A stretch of DNA of 64,000 nt from Pseudo-nitzschia pungens (taxonomy: Eukaryota; Bacillariophyta; Bacillariophyceae; Bacillariales; Bacillariaceae): NCBI GenBank assembly GCA_037355855.1, contig CM074761.1, positions 3,491,346 through 3,555,345 of the forward strand, read 5' to 3'. A model generated the notes under the pieces. The model saw nothing but the letters and a program-made list of their open reading frames with translations. It was not told the origin of the DNA and searched no databases. Shown one piece after another: positions 42,632-54,100 of the stretch (position 1 is its first letter; the number at the start of each line of letters is the position of its first letter). Position numbers and translations under genes: made by a program.

Positions 42632-43268
42632 TTTGGGGGAACGATGAAAATGGGTGTAGTCATGGTCCAGCAGCTCAAGGGGAAATAAAATACCGGTACG
42701 TACTTGTACGGTAACCTTAACATACTCGTACTGCAATGGATCTTTTTCGGATTGCGCGAACCTTTTTCGATCCGTCTTCGTGCGTGACCGTTGAAATTTC
42801 ATGTTTTCGGCCACGCAATGATGTCGGATGCAAGAATTGGTTGGCTGGGAAAAGGAGAAAGAAAACTGTGTTTAAAATCCGAACTCGTCGTCTGCTACGG
42901 TAAGGTTCTTACCGTATTCTCATGATGAACAGCTTGTACGACACGAGTGGGAACCACTTCAATCGATTTGGGGAAAAAAAAGTGAGCACGAAACAATTCG
43001 ACGGTGCTAATGCCTCGTGGTGTTTTCATCATCCGTCTCATCCGTTTTCTTCCTGAATTTGTGCATTGATCGCCCTAGCTGTTTGTTGCTGGAACCCGTT
43101 GCCTCATTGCAAGCAGATCTCTCCTCTATACACAACGATAGCAAGGTATTTACGACGTTTGGACGTAACCATACCGGTACCGTACCTAATTCCTAGCAGA
43201 CTTGAATCGAAAGTTTTGGCCCTCCCTCATTGAATTTATCACGCCGAATCCACGAAAGAACAACAACC
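42632..43268. other. Divergent region upstream of POP4 and dihydrodipicolinate synthase
   Basis: Shared 5' flank. It contains GGTAACCTTAACATACTCGT (42711-42730) and GGTAAGGTTCTTACCG (42900-42915), the latter a near-palindrome. No independent gene was seen. Confidence 0.4.
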
Positions 43269-44557
43269 ATGAAGAACCAAGTAACACTCGTCTCTTTGTT
43301 GCTGCCATCTGTGCTCGGTGAGTGCAAATTCGGAGAATTGTGCAAGATACGTTGGGATCTTTGAACAGTCATGGCCGAATCAGCTGTTGTTGGTTCGGAA
43401 ACAGTTGCTTGAGGATCGGTATTTTCTTACGCTTGGTTTCCTGCTTTGAATAATACTACTTCGTACTAATTACTACGTACGTACTTCCAATCCATTCGGT
43501 TCGATCGGTCGCCTGGCGTGACTTTCTTTGACTCTCGATTTCGATTCCATGTCGGCTCGACAAACGACGACAAACAGGCTTCACATCTTTGTCGTCGCAA
43601 AGAACAAGTTCGACGCAGTTGTCCATGGGAACAAATGGCAACGAAATGATGCCCTTGAAGCGAGGATCTACCGTTGCTCTCATCACACCTTTCACGGAGG
43701 AGGGCAAAATCGATGTTCCCGGGCTGGAGAAATTGATCGATTTGCACCTGGAGGCAAAAACGGACAACCTGTGCGTTCTCGGGACAACCGCCGAAGCCGC
43801 TGTCATGTCCATGGAGGAGCGAGAACTTGCGTTGAAAACCATTGTGGCCAAAGCCAAGGGAAAGATTCCCTTGATGGTAGGAGTAGGAACCATCAATCCC
43901 GATGATGTCAAGAAGTACACGCAACAAGCCCTTGACTTGGGAGCCGACGCCAGCTTGCTTGTCTCGCCGTACTATGTCAAACCACCGCAGAGAGGTCTGA
44001 TCAATCATTTCACAACCATGGCCGATATGGGGTTGCCCGTCGTTCTGTACAACGTCCCCGGAAGAACGGCCGTGGATCTTTCCGACGAAACCATTGCGAC
44101 GCTCTCGCAACACGAAAACATCGTAGGAATCAAGGACGCGACCGGTGATGTCTCGCGACTGACATCATTGAAAAAAGTCCTCGGCGAAGAAGCCAGCAAA
44201 AATTTTTTGAAATACAGTGGCGACGATGGCACCACGACCGATTTTGTGCTCGAGGGTGGAGACGGTTGCATATCGGTAACCGCCAACATCGCTCCCAAGG
44301 CCATGAGGGAAATGGTTCACGCGGCGTTGGACGGAAACGACCAGTTGGCCATCGAGCTGAACCAGCCCCTGGCTCTCTTGCACAGCCGGCTCTTCGTCGA
44401 GAGCAACCCCATCCCCGCCAAGTGGTGCGCGCACCGAATGGGAATGATCGATAGCGATTTCTGCAGACCTCCGCTAGACTCCATGGACCCGCAATTCCAC
44501 GCGTTCTTGGAGGAAGCCTTGGCTTCTGCGAACATGTTGGTACCCGCTAAGAGATAA
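43269..44557 (+). CDS. dapA: 4-hydroxy-tetrahydrodipicolinate synthase, plastid-targeted (two exons)
   Basis: Exons 43269-43317 and 43578-44557 are joined by a 260-bp GT-AG intron; the product has 342 residues. Exon 1 encodes only the signal peptide (MKNQVTLVSLLLPSVLG). Exon 2 opens with FTSLSSQRTSSTQL, so Phe lies at the predicted cleavage site and a Ser/Thr transit part follows: a diatom plastid presequence whose two halves are split by the intron. The mature enzyme is a DapA TIM barrel: STVALITPF, the Schiff-base Lys202 in IVGIKDATGD, Tyr174 in LYNVPGRT and Thr86-Thr87 in LGTTAEA. The usual GTTGES is changed to GTTAEA. It condenses pyruvate with aspartate semialdehyde, the first committed step of lysine synthesis in the plastid. 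Family members normally have ~290-300 residues, which fits after removal of the presequence. Confidence 0.92.
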
Positions 44558-45131
44558 CTCTTGTTCCGATGGTGCGGGTTTGGATTGAAGTCGAAGAATA
44601 GAACTCAATAAACTCTTGGCCGGACCCTCTGGAGATCTTTGGAATGGTAACTCTCACTGTTTTTATAATGATAGACACTGTATTTAACTCTTACAACTCG
44701 TAGTGCGTCCGACTGGTTTGTAGGTACTGTATTTACTATGAGAACATACTGTACAATCGTTAGCTCAAACGTCTTGTCATTTATTTATTTTATTCTTGAG
44801 ATGCTTCTGAAATCTACGATTGAAGCATCTCTTTGGCATTGAACCGAGGCAAGTCGACAAATTCGTAAACATTGCTTCTCGCTCGACTGGATGGTCAACG
44901 CTATCAATGTATTGCGGGTACAAGTATGTCGATGAAACCACAAATACCCTTGACAAATCGTCTCCTGTTTCAACCACAAAAACATGTTTATGTTACAAAC
45001 AAACACTCTAAAAGCTACAACAAAATGTTACACGTGAAACATTATTGTACCGCGACGATCACGTGTCTCTTCGAATCAATTCAATTCAATTCAATTCGAT
45101 TCGATTCGATTCGATTCGATTCGATTCGAAT
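44558..45131. other. Convergent 3' flanks with a pentanucleotide microsatellite
   Basis: No gene was seen. At 45076-45128 there is a run of AATTC and then GATTC pentamers (about four and seven units), ending close to the stop of the LysM gene at 45132. Confidence 0.5.
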
Positions 45132-46371
45132 TCAATCGGTCGACATGCTGCGCTTGGGAATGGCTTTGAGCTCAAATCCGTAGGAATTGTGTTGGTCGGC
45201 TGCATTGTACAGGTCTTCCGCCTGCACCGACTTGCTAGCGATCGATGGCGGTCGAGAATGCACGACAAGCTGTTCCTTGTTGGACAGCATTTCGTCTTCT
45301 TCACGAAAGGCCTGCGTGCTTTTTTTCATCAACAGCCTGAACGAGGACGAGTGTCCCGATCCCTTGAGATTGAAGGTAGGGATGTTCCCATTGAAACCAA
45401 CTTTGATGCCGATTTGTCCCGACTTTAGAGTGTTGACCTTGGTATTGATCGTCGGCTTTTTCCCACTCCCGATCTTCCTTCGCGGCCTGCAGCGCCTCTT
45501 TCAGTTCCCAGTCGGCGAATTCCAGGTACGATTTTGCCTCCGCGGCGCTAATGTCCGGAAACTCGGCCTGGAAGTAATGCAACTTGTATTCCTTGGTGTC
45601 CGTGTCTTGCACCCGGATAAAGCCCGTTCGGAGGGCTTGCTTGGACAAGGGAATCAAGAGTTTCTTCGGAGCCGAGTGCAGGGTACCAGAAAAGTGGTTC
45701 GCACGTCGCAAGTGCGTTGCGCTAACCTTGTAGGCGATACATATTCCTTGCAAGGTGTCCGTTGGAAGAACCACGTGTTCCACATAGTCCACTCCCAAAA
45801 TTCCCTTTCCACTCGGACCGAGGGCATTGTCTTGCGAGTCGATTGTTGACGATGAGTTGGTTCTTTGGATTTTGAAAGGAATAGAAAGTGTCGTTTGGTT
45901 GGAGCTATCGTGATCCAGTGATGTGATGGATCGAATCGACCCCGCCCTAGGACGTGATACTAATATGTCGGAGCCAAACGATGCTTTGTCGCCGGCTGAC
46001 AACATTTCCCAGTCATTTTCGTGTGCATTCTTGGTCATATCTACAGCAATTTCGGGGGAAACAGCAACAGAAACGCGTGTCGCAGTCGTGGAAGGTTTGG
46101 AGGGTGTTCTTGGAATTTTTTGCACCTTGCTGCTTTCCTTCACGCCAACACCTTTGCTCTCCTGGAGAGAATCTTGCTTCCTGGTTCCAGCCGATCCGGC
46201 TATGGGAGGTTTTCGGTGTGGTTTCTTGTCGTCCGAGTCGGAATGCTGACGCCCCTGGGCCTCCTTCAGCGCGGCATGACCAGCCGAAGCAACACCCGAC
46301 AAGAACTTTTTGACCTGGAAAGGAAACAACCCCCCTTGAAGCTCAGGTTGTTTCTGCTTCTCTTGTGGCAT
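45132..46371 (-). CDS. LysM-domain protein (LYSMD-like), with a one-base frame break
   Basis: The start is ATG 46371 (MPQEKQKQPELQ); the frame is open further upstream but without an ATG. A Ser/Lys-rich N-terminal half is followed by one LysM domain (about 205-250: YVEHVVLPTDTLQGICIAYK, then VSATHLRRANHF). Next is a UBA-like helical segment (FPDISAAEAKSYLEFADWEL, KEALQAAKEDREWE). At the A5 run of 45457-45461 the frame breaks. Dropping one A continues it as KPTINTKVNTLKSGQIGIKV and on through EEDEMLSNKEQLVV to the stop at 45132, a total of 412 residues. Without this the protein ends at 45301 in an unrelated tail. There is no signal peptide, so it is probably an intracellular LysM protein like animal LYSMD1-2, of unknown function. 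Peptidoglycan or chitin binding should not be assumed. Confidence 0.7.
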
Positions 46372-47293
46372 CGTCGATCGAGCTCTGGGAATTCTATTCT
46401 GCGAAAGGATATGCACAAGAATGTTACTGTGGTGAACTTCTTTCACCAGTGGATGGTTCCGGCTTGCGAAGAAAATAGTGTTCCTGTTCCCGCCCCAACG
46501 GAGATCTGGACTGGGCGGTAGGCGATAGTATTGCTCATTCTTCGGTACCCGTACGAGTCCCTGTACGCACGGTAGGTGACACAGAGAAGGGATGTTGTCT
46601 GTCGATCAAAAAGGAACGGAACGAAACGAAACATCATGGTATGACTTACGGTAAGATTAGGAGCTTAAAAAGGTTTTATCGTCAAGTCACGCCTCGAAAA
46701 ATCTTGCCTGCTAAATAAATTGGAGGAAAATAAGACTCGACTGAGTAATCTTGCGAGCCTGCAAACGTATCGTGACCAGAATTTTTCGGCACGCATGACG
46801 GACAGACTTATTATGCCCCGATCCACGAATAGCAGCAATCTGCTGCAGACATCATAATTTTAAGAAAGTACAAGTACAGTATTAACGGGTAACTCTTACG
46901 TAGCAGTACTGGTACCGGTACCGGTACCAGTTTCTTCTATGCGGGAGCGATGCGCAAACGCAATCAACCTCTCCGAATAGGGGTACGAGTATGATGCCGA
47001 TACTCGACAGGGAGATGAGCAAGTGGTACACATGACTAAGGTTACGGGTTTGGGATACCGTATCCGTTAAAAACAAACACGACCCCTGACGACAATCTAC
47101 AAGGCAGGCGACAGGCAACAGAATGGATCGAATACCGCAACGCCGAATCATCATGATGTGGAATTCTGACCGCACAACATACCGCAACCTTACCCTTTAC
47201 CGTACATTTGAAGTTTTCCAATGGACTGCATCACATGCAGGAAAGAGCAGAACAGGTGATCAGCAGAAAAAGGATAGGATAGGAAATAGCAGG
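46372..47293. other. Divergent intergenic region
   Basis: Shared 5' flank of the LysM gene and the next plus-strand gene. TGGTACCGGTACCGGTACCAG (about 46909-46930) is a near-perfect palindrome made of the TACCGG word. The downstream gene's frame is open from ATG 47123, but that part includes ACCGCAACCTTACCC-type intergenic sequence. Confidence 0.4.
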
Positions 47294-47884
47294 ATGGAAT
47301 CTAGCGTGCAATCAGTCCGAAAGAGACAGCTTGACAACAGTGCTGCCGTGACCGGAGCCGATGGTGCCTCCGAAATGAAATCGTCAACAAACGCTTCGCA
47401 ACACAAATCTCTTTCTCCCCAACCGGCACGGTTAGAGAGTGGGGAGAACGGGAAGGGAGCTGCAACAGTTTCGAATGCGACAAGAACGAAAGAAGGCACG
47501 ACCGCTTCGGGTGATACCAAGGGGATGAATCATTCTGTTGCGAGTCAACAGACAGCTTCGTCGGTACCTGCGGAGAGGCAAACAGGCACGGCAAACAAAA
47601 GCAAGGACAATATGTCGTTGCCACCTCCATCACTAGAACAGCAGCAAACACCGAGTCAACCACGATCCACAAAGCAAAGAAAAGCTACCGCCGGGGAAAA
47701 TTCCATCTCCGTGGTCAAGCAAAGCATATCGGAACTCTGGAAACGGTACGACCTCACCGCCCCCCAAGGCACGGCGAAACACGATAATGAGGAACTCGAA
47801 CTCTTGAAGAAACAAGTTTGGAGGCGAAAGTATTTGGTTCCGTACAACGGAGTGAACACCAAAGTGAGCAAATTGAAACGGTAG
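47294..47884 (+). CDS. Hydrophilic protein of unknown function
   Basis: The frame is open from ATG 47123 to 47884 (253 residues). I prefer ATG 47294 (MESSVQSVRKRQLDNS, 196 residues) because the upstream part looks like non-coding intergenic DNA. Most of the protein is Ser/Thr/Gln/Lys-rich and presumably disordered. The last ~60 residues are more regular and probably the conserved part: SVVKQSISELWKRYDLTAP, ELELLKKQVWRRKYLVPYNG and a basic end (VSKLKR). I do not recognise a family. It ends 132 bp from the convergent sulfatase gene. Confidence 0.55.
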   Translation: MESSVQSVRKRQLDNSAAVTGADGASEMKSSTNASQHKSLSPQPARLESGENGKGAATVSNATRTKEGTTASGDTKGMNHSVASQQTASSVPAERQTGTANKSKDNMSLPPPSLEQQQTPSQPRSTKQRKATAGENSISVVKQSISELWKRYDLTAPQGTAKHDNEELELLKKQVWRRKYLVPYNGVNTKVSKLKR

Positions 47885-48016
47885 TTTGGGAAAAATACTG
47901 GGGGTTCTTCGATGAGAAAGGAGATGGTTCGATTTGTTTTACAATTCAAATTGGTGTCGAAGTATAGCGACATTTTCTTTCCAATTCATCAATACTACCA
48001 TCTTCTTTCCCACGTC

Positions 48017-50334
48017 CTAGTGAAAATAGTGTTCGTATTCGTTCCATATCGCAAGCAATTCTTCATCGACATTGTCTCCGTCCGAAAAGGGAAAGCCGAA
48101 TTCGAAAGGTTCCGGGATAGGCAAGTCGTATGCAAAGGACTTGCGTCTCAGGTTCACGATGCTGCGTGGATCCGACGTCATGTTCACCGGGTTGTGGCAG
48201 GGAATTCGGTTCCGAATCGAAGATTGCATAGATTCCAATGTTCGATGCACTCTCGTTCTACCATTATCGGATGCGTCGTCGTCCCTAAGAGAACCAAGAT
48301 GCTCGCCCCCCAACTCGTAGCACTCCGGACCCCTACAATCACCCAGCGCCGCCACCAATTTACTGAGCTTGTGCAACAACGGGAGCATTTCGTCGGGTGC
48401 GAGCAGAGACGCATCGTTGGTGGTTCCTACGAGGTTGTGAATCTGGTGCGGATCAACGGTCATGTTGTACAATTCCTGTTCCCCGGTACACCATTCAACG
48501 TACAACAAGTTTGCGTCCCTGGCCCAGCCTTCTGGACTATTGATGACTCGCACCGCCTGATACGTGTTTGGATACTTCGAGCAGTGCCCCATGATTCGGT
48601 CGTTCACGACGACATTGGATGGAAGTTTCAGAGAACGTGAACAAAAAATTGTGAGGAGTCAGGACGACATCGGAATAGGTAACAGAGCATTTCGGTTGAC
48701 TCGTTTCCTGTAATCGTACCATGTGATTGTGAAAGTATCCTTTCATCCCTTTGTATCGCTCTCCGATGTTAGAACTGCCACTGTACATTTCTAGCAATGC
48801 GGCCCACCGAAAGTCATTGACGGTAGCGACATCCAACGCATTGCTTGTCAGCAAAGACCTTATTGATTTTCCATCCATGGGATAGCTGGATCGCAACAAC
48901 TTGCGTCCCGAGATGAGAGGATGTGATTTCACGTTATCCGTCCTGTAGTGTTGCTGCGATGGAGTGGCCATGTCCAAAAACGTTGGTCCGAGATCGACGC
49001 TTTGAATGACTTCCAGTGATTTGGATCCTTTCGGAACTCCGGGACCCCGAACCAAAAAGGGCACCAAAACATCCGTCTCGTATGCCTGGCGCTTGCCAGC
49101 CGGAATCCGATGGTCGCCAAAGTGCTGGCCATTGTCTTTTGCAGTTTTACGTGGACGGGACGGGAATTATGGTGCAATGCAAATTTGGTCAGGATACCGG
49201 AACACGTACGCACGCAACAGTGAATGCAGAACAGTGATTGCCGACCGAAATTGTTTCAAAGAAACAAGCAGAGCGGGGTCGAGAGACAAGTGCCGTCGTA
49301 ATACACAATCGTCATTCGCGTTACACACCTGCCGTAAAAATAAAATATGTGTTTTTGGTCAAGCCTAGATGTTCCAACGTTTCAGCAATGCTTTCCAAAG
49401 CCTCGTCAACGGCTTGGAGCGATCGCAATCGATTCCGATAAAAGTTATCCATATCGTCGATTTGTTGTTGCGTAAGAGGAGGCATGTCTTTTATCCATGC
49501 TGGTCGTTGTTGTTGGATTTCGTCCGAAGGATTGAACGATTCGTGTCGTGGAAACTCTGCGTCGGAGAAAAGATGTTCGTGTCGTTTGGCGGGAATCGCC
49601 GGGGTGTGCGGAGCAAAGGGCGTCACCATGAGAAAGAACGGCTTCGACGGGTCTCGCGTGCTGGTCAGGAACTCCAAGACCCAATCTCTGATAAAGTCTG
49701 TTTGGTAAACCGTTTTGTTCGTCTTCAAGATGCGTTTCCCGTTGTCAGAAAATATTGGGCCATAAAAATTAAAGCACTTGAGTAATCCCATCCAATGATC
49801 CCATCCAGGTGGTTTGTGAAGTCCCGCTTTTTCGTCATAGAGGTTGTAGCCGTTCATGTACTTGCCGACCATTGCTGTTTCATAACCAGCTGATTGTAGC
49901 AATGTGGCAATTGTTTCGTTTTCCAAGCCGCTGTCAAGGAACTTTGACCATCCTCCGCTTTGATAGGTTGAGTTGTTAAAGTCACCGTTGTCAAATAGCT
50001 CGGTATTATGGCAATACTGCCCTCGAAGGATAGTAGCACGACTTGGACAGCACAAGCCAGTTGAGACGTAATAGTTTGGAAATTGCATACCCTCCTCCCG
50101 AAACAGTCGGTTCAACCTCGGCATGATGACGGGATCTATCGAATTGGCTGTGACATCTTGATCGTCCGTCATGAACAAAATTATGTTTTTTTGAGCCCCA
50201 TCAATTCCACCCGTTTCCCTGGACCGGGTCCGGGAAGATTCGTCCACTCCGGGAAAATTAATGCCCATTACCGTCGTTACGGTGATGGCAGCGCATAGCA
50301 AAGAGAACGAAAGCATCATAGTGGAAGGGAACAT
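48017..50334 (-). CDS. Sulfatase, N-acetylglucosamine-6-sulfatase-like (three exons)
   Basis: Exons 50334-49329, 49135-48669 and 48574-48017 encode about 676 residues. Intron 1 (193 bp) splits the Asp of FTA-D-NGQHFGDHRIPAGKR, a conserved metal-site motif, so that junction is firm. The end of exon 2 is less certain (48669 or 48684). A signal peptide (MMLSFSLLCAAITVTTVMG) leads to NIILFMTDDQD, with the Asp pair that binds calcium. The formylglycine motif is LCCPSRATILRG, whose second Cys is converted by the formylglycine-generating enzyme. GKYMNGYN, PFAPHTPAIPAKRHE and a C-terminal YNMTVDPHQIHN are as in glucosamine-6-sulfatases. Many NxS/T sites suggest glycosylation in the secretory pathway. 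It probably desulfates extracellular or lysosome-like sulfated polysaccharide; the substrate cannot be told from sequence. Confidence 0.88.
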
Positions 50335-51114
50335 AGTTGTGTTCTGCTGTCACTATGGAAGAGGTACACCACGGAAGAGACAAATAATAATAGTGAGAGA
50401 TAGTAGTGAAAGATGGATGCATACCAACATCTTCTCGTGGGCTGCAGACTTGTAAGGTTACCTTCCCGTTCATACAGTACATCTCGACGGAAAAGATCCT
50501 TTGACATCTTTCGCAGGATGCGATCAACTCGGGGTTTTTCTGGGCACCATGAGGTAAATAATCCCTCCGATGCATCGTATGATACAGACTCACCATAAGG
50601 AACATACCGGTAAGATTACCGTAACCTTACTGTTGTCTGAAAATCTGAGTACGACTAGCCTTACAGCTACAAGCAACCTTACTCGTACCATTGAGATCAC
50701 TTCCTTATATTGCTACGATGTACGAGTAACCTTAACCTTAATTTACCGTATTCATACCACATTCGACGATCTTCTCTTCTGTCGTCTTTTGGTCTCCTAA
50801 ATCTCAAGAAGGCACATCTAAAGTCATTTTCAATGTTCGCATTTTGGTGGAATGACCGCAACAATCAAAAGAGAAGTCTTGTCGCTCGTCGTGCTTTATT
50901 TGTGGAATGCGGGATGTGAAGTTAACTTTCTCATTTCGATTGCTTCATACTTTTATTCATTTATTTGACTCCATCATCTTGAAGTGTCGTATTTATTTAT
51001 TTGACTCCGTCATCTTGAATTGTTTCTGGTACACCGCAGCAAAACATCATTCTCTCATCCCACATACCTCGCCTCCATTCTTTCGAATCAGCCGTAACCT
51101 ACTAGAGAGAGACC
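50335..51114. other. Divergent intergenic region with many GTAAGGTTACC words
   Basis: Shared 5' flank of the sulfatase and UNC45-like genes. It is dense in the scattered words: GTAAGGTTACC (50452-50462), ACCGGTAAGATTACCGTAAC (about 50606-50626), CTTACTCGTACC and GTAACCTTAACCTTAA. Short repeats GTCGTATTTATTTATTTGAC (about 50985-51005) also occur. No gene was seen. Confidence 0.45.
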
Positions 51115-54100
51115 ATGCCTTCCAATCAAGAACTCCAAGAAAGCGCAGAAGATTTCAAGACGAAAGGCAATTATGCCTTTCAAAAATCAGATGTCGACAC
51201 CGCCGTCAACGCCTACTCCCAAGGTTTAGTCCAGGTCGATCGCATGACAGCCGTACCAATTCTTCTCAAAGCGGCCTTGTTGTCGAATCGTGCGGCGTGT
51301 TACCTCAAGCAGGCAAAACTTCAAGAGTGCCGGGAAGATTGTACGTCATCTCTGGCTGTGTTGGACGGCCTGGGAGCCGACGATGGAAAGGAAACGTCTC
51401 GAGCGCTTCGATCGAAGTTGCTTTATCGTCGTGCAAAGTCACTGTTTCTGAAAGCCAATATGCCACACAGGAGAGAAGAAGAGGACCTCAATCTTGCGGC
51501 AAAGGATTTGTTGATCCTGCTCTCCTTTGATTCGTCGAACAAGGAAGCAACGAAATTACTCAACACCATTCGAGCTCAGCATGCAGCAGAAGCGAAAGCA
51601 AACAACGTCAGCAACACGCCGTTGGCCAAGACCTTGCGAGAAATTGAAAAGAAAGACGACAACTTGCTGAAGAATATCAAGGTTTTGCTGGGTCTTCTGA
51701 CGAGTGACGTTATTTCATCTGGAATGGACTTCGGAAGGCGTGGTGGGGTGGATTTGTTATTGGACATTATCAACACTCCTCAAATCGAAGACAACAACGA
51801 AGAAGAGAATGATGATTTCCACAAAATACGCAAAGTTTCGCTACAGTGTCTCTCTTGCGCTGGATCGTATCCTCTATTTTGTCGAACATTTTTGAGTGAT
51901 CCCAAAGTCCAAACCTGGCTTTCCGAGCTGGTCATCAAGGCCTGCGATCCAGAAAATATCCATGACCAAATTGCGTCTGGTGCTCTTACAATTTTCATTA
52001 GGCTCATCCTTCATTTGGACCGTGATGATCCAGAAAAAGAAATTGAGGGCAAGACCCATCTTGTATACGACCCGTTGCTTGAGAGCATAACTGCAGCCTT
52101 TCAATCGAGACATGCCGGTATCATTCGAACAGCCGTCGATGTCTTGTCGTCGTGGACGGCTGGTAAGAATCGTGAAATAGCAATTCGAGCCTCTCTCGGT
52201 GACGGAATGTCTAATGATTTACCAGTTCGTCTGACAAAGTACGAACAGCACCAGCTTACACCAAAGGAGTTGTCGAATTACAAACAGCGATGGTACAAAA
52301 TGAAGACCCGCGACGAGGCTTGGGCATTTGAACGATCGGTGTTGTTTTGCCAGAAGGGTGGTCTTCAAGCATTGTTGGATTTTGTCATTGAGTGCGATGA
52401 TAGCAATTTGAGAAGAGAAATTACGGCTGTATTGGCCAAGGCCCTTGGATCACTTGAAGATGACGATAAGCTCAAGGCAGTTGCACAGCCCATTTTGGGT
52501 TACGTTGAAAAGAAAAATTCGAATGAAGAGGAGAAAGACGAACCTCGTTTGGGTCCGGTCATCGAAGAACTCGACGATGACGACGACGAGGAAATTGGCA
52601 AAGTGCAAGACGTGGATGAAGACGAAAATGAGGGGCTCAAAGAAGTTTCTTTAGACGTCATGAAACAGCGTGCAGAGCTAGCGACGGCGTTGCTGATGGC
52701 AAATGCAACTGTTGGTGGATGGTCGATGGGTGCGGGGTGGCCTGAATGTGCTGAGCATTTGAGTGCGATGGTAGAGTCGCCAGACATTAATGCTTTGAGG
52801 ATTGTCGCGGATTTGCTATCCAGTGCGGCATCAGTGAAAGAAACTAGGCCAATGATAGCAGTTTACCTCAACAACGACTCAATCAAAGGCCTAGTCACGC
52901 ACGAGGATCGCAACGTAAGAACTTCAGCAGCGTCGGCAGTAGCAAAATTGGGTTTGGCCGAAGAACATACACAAGATTTTGAAATAATGGGATTGTTAGA
53001 AGCAGCTTGTTACATGCTGGAAGATGGGGAGGAAAGCATTGCAGCTTCGAACGAAACAAAAATTGATGAGAAAAATGCTGATGCTTTTTCGAAGATTCCA
53101 ATTTCCTCCGGTGCAAAATCTTCGGTTGAGAGAGGTATAGAGGTTATAACGTACCTCATTACAAAAACTATTGTGAAGGAGGAAGTTGCCCATGGATTCA
53201 AGGCCACTTCCAAGTCTAAAAATAGTGCCATGGAACTCCTAGTTAAAATATCGGAAAAAATTGGCGCAGGGGAGAGTGTCTCGGCCTTTGGTATCGCCTC
53301 GATCTTTCAGTTAATGGCGGTCACTCCTCTGACACTCCGTAAAGAGGCATTTGAGGGCAAAGAAATTACGATGGAGCAATACGACGAAATCCAACGAATG
53401 CAAAAAACTCAAGAACAAAAAGAAGTTGAAACAGAAACTGAGTTGAAAGAGGATAACGATGACCAGTGCGCCGAACGAATTGTGAAAATGACAAGTGCTG
53501 GTGTGCCCCGTGCTTTGGTGCAGTTGGCTGAAGGTGCCAGCGACCAATCTCTGGAACAGGTTGTACAGGCGTTGAATCGTATGGCCAATGTGCAGTCTGT
53601 ACGTGGGACAATGATTCAGCAAGGAGTGCTCTCTGCCCTGATCAGAATGGAGAAAACTGAAAAGAATCCAACCGATATTCAGAAGAAAATCATTCGCAAT
53701 ATTCGCCATTGCATGGCAAAATTGCTCGTGACAATAAATCCGGGTTTGTTGACATCGGCACAAAGTATGGGATCCATCAAGCCTCTTCTTCAATTAGTGC
53801 GGGAGATTGAATCGAGTGACTTGCAAAAGTTTGAAGCTCTCCTGTCGTTGACGAACCTTGTCTCGATGAGTGATACCACGAAAAATAAACTCGCTTCTGA
53901 GAGGGGTCTTCAAGCAGCGAAATATGCCATGTTTTCCGACCATCCTTTGGTGCAAAGGGCTGCAACAGAATGTTTATGCAACATGGTTGGAAACGAAGCC
54001 TTTATGAAAATTCTTGGGGACGTTGAGGAGCTCCGTTTGTGGTTGGCTCTGGCATCGGATTTTGAAGAAAACTATGAATGTGCTAGGGCCGCAGCAGGTT

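Noticed and set aside
21360..45461. Programmed +1 frameshifting as a common explanation for the frame breaks
   Set aside because: The four +1 sites share no slippery motif or neighbouring structure, each can be explained by one extra base in a short homopolymer, and most long genes in the window are unbroken.
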